Source: Lachnospiraceae bacterium
GTDB taxonomy: Bacteria > Bacillota > Clostridia > Lachnospirales > Lachnospiraceae
Length of the DNA: 64,000 bases
NCBI GenBank assembly: GCA_024403235.1
Contig: JAKSSF010000011.1
Location: 1-64,000 of the forward strand
Reading direction: 5' to 3'
Part shown: one piece after another, positions 8,682 through 18,034 of the stretch
Layout of the letters: each line of letters starts with the position of its first letter
Position numbering within the stretch: the first letter of the stretch is position 1
Position numbers and translations under genes: made by a program
The notes under the pieces: generated by a model
Told to the model about the DNA's origin: nothing
What the model saw: only the letters and a program-made list of their open reading frames with translations
Databases searched by the model: none

Positions 8682-10285
8682 TTATTCTTCCATGCCCATC
8701 ACAATCTGTTCCGGTGTAATTGGAAGTTCTCTGTGCCATACCCCTGTAGCGCGATAAATCGCATGGGCAATGGCCGGAGCAGGCGTATTAATAACGATTT
8801 CTCCGATTGACTTGGCACCAAAAGGACCGGTAGGCTCATAGCTTGTCTCAAATTCTACTTGGAGATGGCCCATGTCCATTCTGGTTGGTAGTCTGTATTG
8901 CATGAAGGATGACTCAATAGGACGTCCTTTTTTATTATAGGTAATATTTTCAAATAAGGTGTGACCGATGCCTTGTACGATACCACCTTCTGCCTGAATA
9001 CGAGCCAAAGCCGGATTGATGGGAATACCGCAGTCTACCACGGAAACAAAATCCAACACTGTCACTTCGCCGGTTAGCTTGTCCAACTCAATTTCTGCCA
9101 TACCAACCATGTAAGGCGGTGGAGAAACAGGAGAAGAGTGGGACGCTGTTGCCTGAGGCACAATGGCATTGTTTAACTGGGATTTCACCCCTACCTCTGC
9201 TACGGTAACACTTTGATCTGTGTTAATTCTGCGCAAACGTCCTTCTTCGAAGATTACTTCTTCTTCGTTACATTCCATCAGACCTGCCGCAATGGCACAC
9301 ATCCGTTTCTTCAAATCGGTACAAGCCTTTTCCACCGCTTTTCCCGTAATATAAGTGGTAGAAGATGCATAAGAGCCGGAATCATAAGGGGACGCATCGG
9401 TATCTGCCCCAAATACGGTAATATCTTCTACAGAACAATCCATGCATTCTGCCGTCATCTGGGCCAGAATGGTATCACAACCGGTACCCATATCAGAAGC
9501 ACCAATCATTAAGGTGTAGGTGCCGTCATCATTTAATTTTACGGTAGCACTACCTACATCCAGGTTGGAAATACAAGAACCCTGCATGGCCATGCCTACA
9601 CCGGCAGTACGCACTTTTCCATTGCCCATATCTCTTACGGGATACTTTTCTTCCCAATGGAATAATTCTTTGCAACGCTCCAAACATCTGTCTAGAGCAC
9701 AGGCGTTAGCAATTTCATTATAATAAGCAGGCATTAGCATGCCTTCTTTTAGCATATTCTTTTCTCGAATCACAGTAGGATCCATATGGAGCTTTTCTGC
9801 CAATTCGTTGACAGCAGATTCCAAAGCAAAAATACCCTGAGTAGCACCATACCCACGATAGGCACCGGCTGCCATGGTATTGGTATAGACCACATCATAG
9901 TTGAAACGATGGGCTTCTAAGCTTCCTGTATACATAGGAATGGATTTATGACCAGATAAACCTACTGTAGTAGGACCATGTTCCCCGTAAGCCCCACTGT
10001 TAGATAAGGTATATAAATCCAGCACACGAATTTTGCCATCTTTGTTGGCACCCAATTTCACACGAACTTCCATTTCATGACGGGGACTTCCTGCAATCTG
10101 AGACTCCTCACGACTGAAAATAATCATGGCAGGACGGCCTGTTTTCATGGTAACAAAAGCAGGATATACTTCACTAACAGCAGTCTGCTTTGCCCCAAAT
10201 CCGCCACCAATACGAGGCTTTTCTACACGAATCATATTCTTTGGAATGCCAAGGGCATGGGAAAGAATACGACGCACATGGAATA
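8682..10285 (-). pseudogene. 5'-truncated xanthine dehydrogenase, molybdopterin-binding subunit
   Basis: The reading frame shows recognisable molybdenum hydroxylase sequence from [14 protein letters not shown] through [49 protein letters not shown], the YDSGSYASSTTYITG active-site region and GPFGAKSIGE near the C-terminus. Only about 535 residues remain, against roughly 760 for the family, so about the first 220 are missing. The frame runs left-to-right into the oppositely oriented xpt gene, where the extra N-terminal residues are just antisense xpt. No start codon or ribosome site remains at the natural position. I therefore call it a deletion remnant. The FAD and iron-sulphur subunits are not in the window. 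Confidence 0.75.
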
Positions 10286-10300
10286 CAAAGGAGGAATGAC

Positions 10301-10882
10301 ATGAATTTTTTAGAGGAAAGAATTGCAAAGGATGGCATTGTAAAAGAAGGAAATGTGTTAAAGGTAGATAGTTTTTTGAATCACCAGATGGACACAGAAT
10401 TATTCAATGCGATGGGAGAAGAATGGAAAAAAAGATTTGAAGGGAAAAACATTACCAAGATTTTAACCATCGAAGCTTCCGGTATTGGGATTGCCTGTGT
10501 GGCCACTCAAAAATTTCAGGTGCCTGTTGTTTTTGCAAATAAATCAAAGAGCATTAACATTGAAGGGGAAGTATATACCGCGGAGGTGGAATCCTTCACC
10601 CATAAAAATAAAAATCAGGTCATTGTATCCAAGAAATTTCTGGGAGAAGAAGATCATGTGCTTTTGATTGATGATTTCCTTGCAAACGGCTGCGCCCTTC
10701 AAGGATTGATTCAGATTTGCAATGCTGCCGGCGCTACTGTAGAAGGTATCGGTATTGCCATAGAGAAAGGCTTTCAGAAAGGTGGTACTACCATCAGAAA
10801 TCTTGGTTATCAGCTGGAATCCCTTGCTATTGTGGAAAGCATGAATGCAGAAACCGGGGAAGTATTCTTTAGAGAAAACTAA
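10301..10882 (+). CDS. xpt: Xanthine phosphoribosyltransferase
   Basis: Purine salvage enzyme converting xanthine and PRPP to XMP. About 193 residues, normal for Xpt. Visible motifs are the IEASGIGIA loop and the PRPP-binding motif [14 protein letters not shown]. The start is ATG 10301, preceded by AAGGAGG at 10288-10294; an upstream in-frame start at 10190 lies in antisense xanthine dehydrogenase sequence and is rejected. Only about 15 bp separate it from the truncated xdh remnant, so the purine riboswitch and promoter that normally precede xpt are absent. Expression probably depends on a fortuitous or distant promoter. bioY follows 90 bp later. Confidence 0.93.
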   Translation: MNFLEERIAKDGIVKEGNVLKVDSFLNHQMDTELFNAMGEEWKKRFEGKNITKILTIEASGIGIACVATQKFQVPVVFANKSKSINIEGEVYTAEVESFTHKNKNQVIVSKKFLGEEDHVLLIDDFLANGCALQGLIQICNAAGATVEGIGIAIEKGFQKGGTTIRNLGYQLESLAIVESMNAETGEVFFREN

Positions 10883-10883
10883 T

Positions 10884-10935
10884 ATGTTAACCATTTTTGA
10901 AAATGGGTTGACAATCAAATATATCATGGTAAACT
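10884..10935 (+). promoter_or_regulatory. bioYB promoter with BirA-like operator
   Basis: Inverted half-sites ATGTTAACC (10884-10892) and GGTTGACAA (10906-10914), 13 bp apart, resemble the BirA operator of bacteria (TTGTAAACC and GGTTTACAA halves). The right half contains the -35 box TTGACA (10908-10913). TAAACT at 10930-10935 lies 16 bp on as the -10. Biotinyl-AMP-loaded BirA would block polymerase directly. The half-site spacing is slightly shorter than in the E. coli operator. Confidence 0.65.
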
Positions 10936-10971
10936 ATTTCAAGAACGAATGGAAAGGAATAGTTACTTGAA

Positions 10972-11514
10972 ATGAAAAAATTATCTATTTACCAAATGAC
11001 AACCTGCGCCATTATGGCGGCTCTTATGTGTATTTTGGGCCCAATGTCCGTACCGATTGGCGTGGTGCCGGTTTCTTTTACAAATTTGGTGATTTATATT
11101 GCTGTGATTTTGCTTGGGACAAAGCTTTCTACCATAAGTTACCTAATGTATTTATTGTTAGGTGTGGTTGGCTTGCCTGTTTTTTCGGGCTATCAGGGAG
11201 GTTTGCCAAAGCTATCCGGACCCACCGGTGGGTATTTGATTGGCTTTATCCTGATGGCAATTGTGTGCGGTATCTTCTATGAAAAATCAAAAGGACACAG
11301 TCTGATTACAGGTGTGGGGATGATACTGGGTACGGTCATTGCCTATGCTTTTGGCACAGTCTGGTTTGTGCTGATGATGCAATGCGAAGTGGCCTATGCC
11401 CTTACGGTTTGCGTATTCCCTTTTATTCCCTTTGACTTGATCAAAATAGTGATTGCAATTTTCCTGGGAAAGACAGTCAAGGCAGCTTTGGTAAAAGCAG
11501 GACTTGCAGGATAG
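10972..11514 (+). CDS. bioY: Biotin transporter, S component of ECF system
   Basis: Membrane protein of 180 residues with about six hydrophobic helices. BioY features are visible: an N-terminal TTCAIMAALMCILGPMSVPI helix, the segment VFSGYQGGLPKLSGPTGGY, and KIVIAIFLGKTVK near the end. It captures biotin and docks with the shared ECF energising module, which is encoded elsewhere. The first gene of a two-gene operon; bioB starts 10 bp after its stop. Likely repressed by biotin through the BirA-like operator upstream. Confidence 0.93.
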   Translation: MKKLSIYQMTTCAIMAALMCILGPMSVPIGVVPVSFTNLVIYIAVILLGTKLSTISYLMYLLLGVVGLPVFSGYQGGLPKLSGPTGGYLIGFILMAIVCGIFYEKSKGHSLITGVGMILGTVIAYAFGTVWFVLMMQCEVAYALTVCVFPFIPFDLIKIVIAIFLGKTVKAALVKAGLAG

Positions 11515-11524
11515 GTGTTTAGAG

Positions 11525-12484
11525 ATGATGTTAGAATTGGCGAATGAAATAATAGAAGGAAAGCGTATCACCAGAGAAGATGATTTAAGCATTTTCCTAA
11601 ACTGTGATTTGGAGGAATTGTGTCAAGGAGCAGATAAGATTCGAGAGCATTTTATGGGAAATCGAGTGGACCTGTGTTCTATCATCAATGGCAGAAGTGG
11701 TCGTTGCCCTGAAGATTGTAAATACTGTGCCCAGTCAGCACATCATCATACTTCCTGTGAAGTCTATGATTTTCTGGAGGAAGAAACCATTTTGGATGCC
11801 TGCAAGCTAAATGAAGCAGAAGGTGTAACCAGATTTTCTATTGTCACATCCGGAAAAGCTTTAACCGGAGAAGAATTTGAAAAGGCTATTCATGCTTATG
11901 AAACTATGCATAGACAGTGCAACATTGAGTTGTGTGCTTCTATGGGATTTTTAACCTTGGAGCAGTTTCAACGATTAAAGGAAGCCGGAGTAACCAGCTA
12001 TCATCACAATATTGAAACTTCAAAACGAAATTTCCCCAATATCTGTACCACTCATACCTATGAGCAGAAAATGGAAACTCTAAAGAAAGTGAAAGAAGCC
12101 GGACTGTATGTATGCTCCGGCGGAATCATTGGCATGGGAGAAACTTGGGAAGACAAATTGGACATGGCGATTAGTCTGGCAGAGGCTGGTGCAGATTCTA
12201 TTCCAATCAACGCCTTGATGCCGATCAAGGGTACTCCATTGGAAAATCAGGAAATATTGACAGAGCCTGAGATCCTTCGAACCATCGCATTTTTTCGCTA
12301 TATCAATCCTACTGCAGAGATTCGATTGGCAGCAGGACGGGCGCTTTTGAGCAATGATGGAGAGCTTGCTTTTCGTTCCGGTGCATCTGCAACTATTACC
12401 GGCAATATGTTAACTACAGCAGCCTGCGCCACTATCAGAAGTGATAAAAAGATGTTAAAGGATATGGGAAGAACTACTGAATGA
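11525..12484 (+). CDS. bioB: Biotin synthase (radical SAM)
   Basis: Inserts sulphur into dethiobiotin. About 319 residues. The radical SAM cluster motif CxxxCxxC is at Cys61, Cys65 and Cys68 in RCPEDCKYCAQS; further BioB signatures are YHHNIETS, GGIIGMGE, PINALMPIKGTP and RLAAGR. Start ATG 11525 is coupled to the bioY stop, with AGGATAGG as ribosome site; a second ATG directly follows it. bioA, bioD and bioF are not nearby, so the strain may finish imported dethiobiotin, or the remaining genes may lie elsewhere. Terminator follows. Confidence 0.95.
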   Translation: MMLELANEIIEGKRITREDDLSIFLNCDLEELCQGADKIREHFMGNRVDLCSIINGRSGRCPEDCKYCAQSAHHHTSCEVYDFLEEETILDACKLNEAEGVTRFSIVTSGKALTGEEFEKAIHAYETMHRQCNIELCASMGFLTLEQFQRLKEAGVTSYHHNIETSKRNFPNICTTHTYEQKMETLKKVKEAGLYVCSGGIIGMGETWEDKLDMAISLAEAGADSIPINALMPIKGTPLENQEILTEPEILRTIAFFRYINPTAEIRLAAGRALLSNDGELAFRSGASATITGNMLTTAACATIRSDKKMLKDMGRTTE

Positions 12485-12493
12485 AACAATTTT

Positions 12494-12524
12494 GGCCGTC
12501 TCGTTTGAGACGGCCGTTTTTTTT
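12494..12524 (+). terminator. Intrinsic terminator of bioYB
   Basis: GGCCGTCTC pairs perfectly with GAGACGGCC over GTTT, followed by G and eight T. Confidence 0.93.
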
Positions 12525-12647
12525 ATGGAAATTTTGCTTTCAACCACTGGTTCAATGACAACTTTTTTGATTATATAAAGTAGAAAAAGAAGTGGGAAGA
12601 ATAGAAAAGAACTTGTTAAATACATATAAATATAGTATATTTAATTC

Positions 12648-12700
12648 AAAATAAATTTGTTAAAATAAATTTGAATAAAATAAATCTGAATAAAATAAGG
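12648..12700 (+). repeat. A/T-rich tandem repeat before the DUF234 ATPase gene
   Basis: About three and a half copies of AAAATAAATYTG, spaced 14-15 bp, end at the ribosome site of the next gene. The spacing is not far from one and a half helical turns. It may be an operator array or simple slippage DNA. Confidence 0.5.
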
Positions 12701-12708
12701 GGATATAT

Positions 12709-14127
12709 ATGTTTATAGGTAGGGAAAGAGAACTGGAATCCTTAAGGGAATTTTATAATAAAGATGAAATCGGGATGATGGTTTTGTATGGTAGAAGAAG
12801 AATTGGAAAATCTACTCTTATTGCAGAATTTGTGAAAGATAAAAAGACTATTTTTTATTCGGCAGCAAAAGTTGGGAAGAACAGAAACCTTCAATTATTC
12901 TCAGAACGAGTAGTAGATCTGTTTATGCCGGAGATGAAGGATATCAGTTTCCCATCGGTAGAAGCAGCTTTTGATTTTATTGATATAAATATAGGAAACG
13001 AAAAACTAATTCTTGTCATAGATGAATTGCCATATTGGGCAGAAAAAGAAAGAACACTTTTAGCTGTGTTACAAAAATATATTGACACAGTTTGGAAAAA
13101 TAAGAATTTGAAATTAATATTATGTGGTTCGGCACTTGAGTTTATGGAAAAGAAGGTATTAGGCGAAAAAAGCCCTTTATTCGGAAGAAGAGATGCACAA
13201 ATCAAGCTGAAAGCATTTAATTATTTAGATGCGGCAAAATTTGTCCCTGAGTATTCGAATAAGGATAAAGCCATTTGCTATGGAATTACAGGAGGTGTTG
13301 CGAAATACCTTTCCATGATAGATCCTAAAAAAAGTATAGATGAAAATATAATGGATTTATTTTTTCAAAAAGAAGGATATTTATATGAAGAACCAAAGAA
13401 TCTATTAAACCGAGAATTTTCTGATATTTCTCTCGTAAATAATATCCTTGAACAGATTGCGGCTGGCGAGAATAGCCTGAATTGTATTGCGTCAAAAATT
13501 GGAGAGAAAGATCAAACCGTATTATATTCCTTAGAAAAACTAATGAATCTGGGTTTGGTTGAGAAGAAAAAATGTATTGCAGACGAGAAAAATAGAAAGA
13601 AGACGCAGTATGTATTAAAAGATTATATGTTTAAATTTTGGTATGAATATATTCCAAATGCAACTAGTGTAATCGAAATGGGAAAGGGAGATATATATTA
13701 TCAAAAGGCTGTTAAGCCGGTATTATATTCCTTTATGGGTCCTGTATTTGAAGAAATGTGTCGATACTATACTTTAATGATAGGAATAACAGGAAAGTAT
13801 GGATGCCTTGTTACTTCTGTTGGTACCTGGTGGAGAGCAGCGAATCGTAAAAATGTCAGTGGAGATTTAAATGCGGAAACCATGAATATAGATGTAGTTG
13901 CTTTGGCGGATGAGGATAAAAAAGCTGTTATTGGTGAATGTAAATTCCAAAGTGAAAAGTTGGATAAAGAGATATATGATGTATTTTTGAAAAAAGGAAA
14001 AAATATTGCGTCAAAGTATAAAATTGCAAAATATATTTTATTTTCATTATCCGGATATACAGACTGGTATCAGACTTTATCAGAGGAAGATGTTTTATTG
14101 CTTACATTGGATTCTCTATATGAATAG
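12709..14127 (+). CDS. AAA ATPase with DUF234 domain (archaeal-type ATPase family)
   Basis: Protein of 472 residues. N-terminal ATPase_2 domain: start MFIGRERELESL, Walker A YGRRRIGKSTL (about residues 25-35), Walker B LILVIDELPYW, sensor region LILCGSALEFM. A winged-helix region (about 240-290) follows, then the C-terminal DUF234 domain with nuclease-like residues (DVVALADEDKKAVIGECKF). Such proteins are widespread in gut anaerobes and archaea; their role is unknown, with suggestions of DNA processing or mobile-element biology. Codon use is A/T-richer than in neighbours and the repeat-laden leader is unusual, so horizontal acquisition is possible. Start ATG 12709 after AAGGGGAT. Confidence 0.88.
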   Translation: MFIGRERELESLREFYNKDEIGMMVLYGRRRIGKSTLIAEFVKDKKTIFYSAAKVGKNRNLQLFSERVVDLFMPEMKDISFPSVEAAFDFIDINIGNEKLILVIDELPYWAEKERTLLAVLQKYIDTVWKNKNLKLILCGSALEFMEKKVLGEKSPLFGRRDAQIKLKAFNYLDAAKFVPEYSNKDKAICYGITGGVAKYLSMIDPKKSIDENIMDLFFQKEGYLYEEPKNLLNREFSDISLVNNILEQIAAGENSLNCIASKIGEKDQTVLYSLEKLMNLGLVEKKKCIADEKNRKKTQYVLKDYMFKFWYEYIPNATSVIEMGKGDIYYQKAVKPVLYSFMGPVFEEMCRYYTLMIGITGKYGCLVTSVGTWWRAANRKNVSGDLNAETMNIDVVALADEDKKAVIGECKFQSEKLDKEIYDVFLKKGKNIASKYKIAKYILFSLSGYTDWYQTLSEEDVLLLTLDSLYE

Positions 14128-14160
14128 GAAGATGTCGGAGTGAATGAAAGGAAAGCAACC

Positions 14161-14904
14161 ATGAAAATTATTTTATCTCCTGCGAAGAAGATGAATGTAA
14201 ATACAGATTCTTTGGAAACAGACGGAATACCTGTTTTTTTGAAAGAAACGAATGAAATTTTATCCTGGCTTCGATCCAAATCTAGAGAAGAACTGCAGGC
14301 ATTATGGAAATGTAATGATAGTATTGCAAAACAGAACTTTAAAAGAGTGGAAGAAATGAAGCTCAAGGACTTACAAACACCTGCAATTCTTTCCTATGAG
14401 GGGATTGCTTTTCAGTATATGGCTCCCATTGTATTTGAAGAGGAGCATTTCCAGTATGTGCAAGAGCATTTGCGAATCCTATCCGCTTTTTATGGAGTAC
14501 TAAAGCCCATGGATGCAGTCACACCCTATCGTTTGGAGATGCAGGCAAAAGCTTCTATAGAAGGCCATAAGGATTTATATGCATTCTGGGGAGACAAGCT
14601 TTATAAAGAAGTCAGGGATGATTCTGGAATTATCATTAATCTGGCATCCAAAGAATATTCTAAATGTATTGAAAAATATTTGAAACCGGAAGACAGTTTT
14701 ATCACCGTATCATTTGTAGAGCGGGCAAATGGCAGGCTTGTTACAAAGGGTACCTACGCTAAAATGGCCAGAGGGGATATGGTCAGATATATGGCAGAAA
14801 ATAGAATCGAAGAGCCGGAAGGAATAAAGAGCTATAATAGGTTGGGCTATATTTATCGGGATGATTTATCCCATGAAAAGGAATTTGTGTTTGAGAGAAC
14901 CTAG
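14161..14904 (+). CDS. yaaA: Peroxide stress protein YaaA
   Basis: DUF328/UPF0246 family protein of 247 residues; in E. coli YaaA lowers free iron and limits DNA damage under peroxide. Signatures are the start MKIILSPAKKM, LSAFYGVLKP, YRLEM, YAFWGDKL, NLASKEYSK and KGTYAKMARG. The ATG at 14161 is chosen over 14140 because the family begins MKIILSPAK and AAAGGAAA precedes it. It follows the ATPase gene closely but is unlikely to be functionally linked. Confidence 0.93.
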   Translation: MKIILSPAKKMNVNTDSLETDGIPVFLKETNEILSWLRSKSREELQALWKCNDSIAKQNFKRVEEMKLKDLQTPAILSYEGIAFQYMAPIVFEEEHFQYVQEHLRILSAFYGVLKPMDAVTPYRLEMQAKASIEGHKDLYAFWGDKLYKEVRDDSGIIINLASKEYSKCIEKYLKPEDSFITVSFVERANGRLVTKGTYAKMARGDMVRYMAENRIEEPEGIKSYNRLGYIYRDDLSHEKEFVFERT

Positions 14905-15193
14905 AATCTTGCAATATAAAATCTGACTAAACCACCGGTTTATATGCAAAGGACATAATTTCTGCTAAGGTAATAAAGAAAAGTAAGCCCATACAGCAAT
15001 TTTTACACAAACAAGTATACGAAGATTATTATGCAATGACTTTTTAAGGGCTTAGTCTACCACTTATATGTAAGCACATGCAGCAAATACCATTAAAAAC
15101 GAACAATTCTTTCATATGCAGTTAATTTTATTGTTTTTCGTGCTTAGTCGGTTAAGTGGTTTGGTTCCAATGGAACAAAAAACGGAGGCAATT
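14905..15193 (+). other. Long leader with hairpins upstream of the DUF2828 gene
   Basis: No gene found in these 289 bases. They hold TAAACC-ACC-GGTTTA (near 14927), an AAGCCC/GGGCTT pairing between about 14986 and 15048, a D-arm-like fold (GCTT 15142-15145 with AAGT 15154-15157, loop containing GG), and GTTCC-AAT-GGAAC just downstream. GCTTAGTC occurs twice, at about 15050 and 15142. Because the following protein belongs to the Ro60-like group, a Y-RNA-like transcript is possible, but the fold is not a convincing tRNA mimic. Confidence 0.3.
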
Positions 15194-17062
15194 ATGTCAC
15201 AGAGAAATTCAAGGATTCATGAAACAATAACAACAAAAAAGGAAATGAGTGATATTCGCAATGCATATTGCAATGGATATACCTCAGTGGTAGTTGCTCA
15301 TCGTGCACCTCGTTGTTCAAAAAATAAAAATTATAAAAAATATTCGATGGGAAACGAAGCGAAACGTAGCGGAGAACATGACCGTTTTATGCAGCTTATT
15401 TCACAAGAGGCTGCAAAGATGAACATCGTTCTTTCGGCAAACGGTGCTACAGAGTATGCGACAACCGGTTCGGCACTTACAGATTTTAATGCCAGAGCAA
15501 CAGAATTTAGAAATGCAGAAAGATCTGTAATTGAGGATGCGGCCGTAAAAGCATATGCGGAGAACCCGGTGAATTTTGTGAAGCTTTTATTTCAAACAGG
15601 AGATATTAGAGGTGGCAAAGGGGAAAGACACGCCTTTAATACCTGTATGGACTGGCTCGTTGCCACACATCCAATGGTTGCAGTGGAAGTGCTTGCACTT
15701 ATTCCGGAGTACACCAGATGGGATTATCTTGTTCGTCATATCACAGCAAATCAGCAGGAAATTAGTGTGTGTGCAACTACTCTTGTAGTAAATCAGTTTC
15801 ACAAAGACCTAGATGCTGTTAGAACTGCATCAGAAGGAAAGAGTGTTACTATTTCACTTCTTGCAAAATGGATGCCTTCGCTTCAGACCAAAAAGAATTC
15901 TGACAAGGTGCTTGTTCGCCATCTTCTTAAAGCATTACATATGCAGGAACGTGAGTATAGAAAGGCTTTATCAGAACTTCGCAACCAGCTTAATATTATT
16001 GAAAAGTCAATGTCTGCAAAAGAGTATGACGCAATTGATATGGAAAAGCTTAGTTCTAAGCAACAGCTTCGATACGAAAAATTCTTCAAGAGAATGATGG
16101 CGGCAAAGCGGCATGAATATATTCAGGCAGTACTTCGTGGCGAAAAAAAGATGAATGCCTCAGTGTTGAATCCCCTTGAAATTTTCCACGAGTATGCAAA
16201 GGATGCTTGTAGAAATGTTGACTATAATGAGGATTTTGAGGCGTTGTGGTCATTAATTCCTGATAAAACTTCAGGAAATGGAAATACGCTGGTCATTCGT
16301 GATGGGTCATTTTCTATGACAAGTCCTATTGGTCAGGGGAGTAGTGCAACAATGTTGGAAGCAGCATCTGCAATGGCAATTTATTGTGCGGAGCATATGA
16401 CCGGTGCGTTTCGAAATACCTTTATCACTTTCTCAAGCAGACCTAAGATTGTGCAACTTGCAGGATGTATGACGTTAGCAGACAAAATAAATCTGCTTCA
16501 CAGACACAATGATTGTTCGAATACGGATATTGAAGCAACCTTTGATCTTATTCTAAATACAGCTGTAAAGAACGACTTATCGCAGGACGAACTTCCGGCA
16601 TATCTGATGATTTTATCAGATATGGAGTTTGATGTTGCAAGAGGTGCGTATTCTTGGTATGGTGAAAGGGAAGTATCTAATAGAGATACCTTGTTTTCTA
16701 CTATTCGAGAAAAATGGGACAATGCAGGCTACGAAATGCCAACATTAGTTTTCTGGCAACTGAATGGAGCAAGAACCATTTATCCTGAAATCGATTCCAG
16801 GAATGGTATCATTTTCCTTAGTGGATTTTCTACCAATGAGCTTGAACTTGTTATGGCAGGCAAGTATGAAGCGATAGAGGAAGTAGAGGAAGAGGTTCAG
16901 GTTGTGGATGAGCTGACCGGAGAAACAAAAGCTGAGGTCCGCACCTATACAAAGAGAGTGGTACTTACTCCCCAGGAACAGTTGGAACTCAAATTGTCTA
17001 ATCCGCGATATGATGCAGTTGAAGAAGCGGTTCGTAGGGGGCTGGAAAAGGAAGCCGCATAA
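15194..17062 (+). CDS. DUF2828 protein, Ro60/TROVE-like with vWA domain
   Basis: Protein of about 622 residues. The N-terminal two-thirds are helical, as in TROVE/Ro proteins that bind Y RNAs and misfolded RNAs (segments LLFQTGDIRGGKGERHAF and WDYLVRHI are typical). The C-terminal third is a von Willebrand A domain with a metal-site motif DGSFS beginning at Asp370, which still fits DxSxS, and LMILSDMEFD. An acidic stretch and a KRVVLTPQEQ tail end the protein. I start at ATG 15194, with GGAGG at 15184-15188; an upstream start at 15116 has no ribosome site. The RNA-surveillance role is inferred from the fold family, not shown for DUF2828. Confidence 0.75.
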   Translation: MSQRNSRIHETITTKKEMSDIRNAYCNGYTSVVVAHRAPRCSKNKNYKKYSMGNEAKRSGEHDRFMQLISQEAAKMNIVLSANGATEYATTGSALTDFNARATEFRNAERSVIEDAAVKAYAENPVNFVKLLFQTGDIRGGKGERHAFNTCMDWLVATHPMVAVEVLALIPEYTRWDYLVRHITANQQEISVCATTLVVNQFHKDLDAVRTASEGKSVTISLLAKWMPSLQTKKNSDKVLVRHLLKALHMQEREYRKALSELRNQLNIIEKSMSAKEYDAIDMEKLSSKQQLRYEKFFKRMMAAKRHEYIQAVLRGEKKMNASVLNPLEIFHEYAKDACRNVDYNEDFEALWSLIPDKTSGNGNTLVIRDGSFSMTSPIGQGSSATMLEAASAMAIYCAEHMTGAFRNTFITFSSRPKIVQLAGCMTLADKINLLHRHNDCSNTDIEATFDLILNTAVKNDLSQDELPAYLMILSDMEFDVARGAYSWYGEREVSNRDTLFSTIREKWDNAGYEMPTLVFWQLNGARTIYPEIDSRNGIIFLSGFSTNELELVMAGKYEAIEEVEEEVQVVDELTGETKAEVRTYTKRVVLTPQEQLELKLSNPRYDAVEEAVRRGLEKEAA

Positions 17063-17104
17063 TTGAGAATGAGGCACATAGATTGCTAGTGGAGCAAAGG
17101 AGCT

Positions 17105-17908
17105 ATGCGTAGAATAGAAACGAAAATATCCAATTCTGAATTGGATATTTTTCACGTATTGAAAGAAAATCAATTATATAGAATCAACGAACCTAAGCCT
17201 GGAATATTTATTGTAGAAAGTCCGGTGGTGATAGAACGAGCTTTGACTGCTGGTTTTGAACCCATTAGCTTTCTGCTGGAAAAGGAATTGCTTAGTGAAA
17301 AAATAGAGAATATGCTCGCGCCATATGGGCAAATCCCACAGTATATATGTACTTCAAAGGAGCTACAACAAATTACCGGCTATCAAATGTGCAAAGGGAT
17401 GCTGGCTGCATTTTCCTATAAAGAAGCAAAAGGTGTCCGGGAGATTTGTGATGGGAAAAAGAGAATTGTGGTGTTGGAGAATGTAATGAACCCTACCAAT
17501 GTAGGGGCTATCATTCGTTCTGCAGCAGCATTGAATATAGAAGCGGTTCTTTTGACTAAGGGTTGTGCCAATCCATTCCAAAGACGGGCTACCAGAGTCA
17601 GTATGGGGAATGTTTTTTCTCTGCCTTGGACCTGGATGGATACCTATACCACAGACATGGTAAGTTTGAAAGAAATGGGATTTACGACCATCTCTATGGC
17701 ATTATCCGATAGGGCTTTGTCCTTAGCAGACTTCCAGGTAGAACCCGATAAGCCATTAGCGATTATTATGGGCACAGAAGGAGAAGGCTTAGCCCAAGCC
17801 ACTATAGAAGCAAGTGATTATGTAGTGAAGATTCCCATGGCAGAAGGTGTGGATTCTCTCAATGTGGCTGCAGCTTCCGCGGTAGCCTTTTGGGCCCTTT
17901 CCAGATGA
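17105..17908 (+). CDS. SpoU/TrmH-family RNA methyltransferase
   Basis: SAM-dependent 2'-O-ribose methyltransferase of tRNA or rRNA, 267 residues. It has a substrate-binding N-terminal domain (GIFIVESPVVIERAL) and a knotted SPOUT catalytic domain with its three motifs: NPTNVGAIIRSA, IIMGTEGEGL and IPMAEGVDSLNVAAA. The exact RNA target is not readable from sequence. AAAGGAG abuts ATG 17105 very closely; GGAG at 17091 gives better spacing. A single-gene unit by appearance. Confidence 0.9.
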   Translation: MRRIETKISNSELDIFHVLKENQLYRINEPKPGIFIVESPVVIERALTAGFEPISFLLEKELLSEKIENMLAPYGQIPQYICTSKELQQITGYQMCKGMLAAFSYKEAKGVREICDGKKRIVVLENVMNPTNVGAIIRSAAALNIEAVLLTKGCANPFQRRATRVSMGNVFSLPWTWMDTYTTDMVSLKEMGFTTISMALSDRALSLADFQVEPDKPLAIIMGTEGEGLAQATIEASDYVVKIPMAEGVDSLNVAAASAVAFWALSR

Positions 17909-17971
17909 ATAGGAAAATCTAATATTTCTATAGAGAATAAGATAATATTGAGTAAAAATTATGAAAATGTT

Positions 17972-18001
17972 TTGTAATAGAGTATCGTTTGCGGGTATAC
18001 T
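17972..18001 (+). promoter_or_regulatory. Probable promoter of the lipase gene
   Basis: TTGTAA at 17972-17977 and TATACT at 17996-18001, 18 bp apart, lie 34 bp ahead of the start codon. Confidence 0.5.
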
Positions 18002-18034
18002 ATAGTTAGCTTATTATGGTAAGGAGATCAGACT

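Noticed and set aside
10190-10300. N-terminal extension of xpt
   Set aside because: Lies antisense in xanthine dehydrogenase sequence; strong ribosome site supports ATG 10301.
15142-15175. tRNA-like gene upstream of the DUF2828 gene
   Set aside because: A D-arm-like fold is present but no T-loop consensus, anticodon arm or acceptor stem could be paired; kept only as a weak Y-RNA idea.
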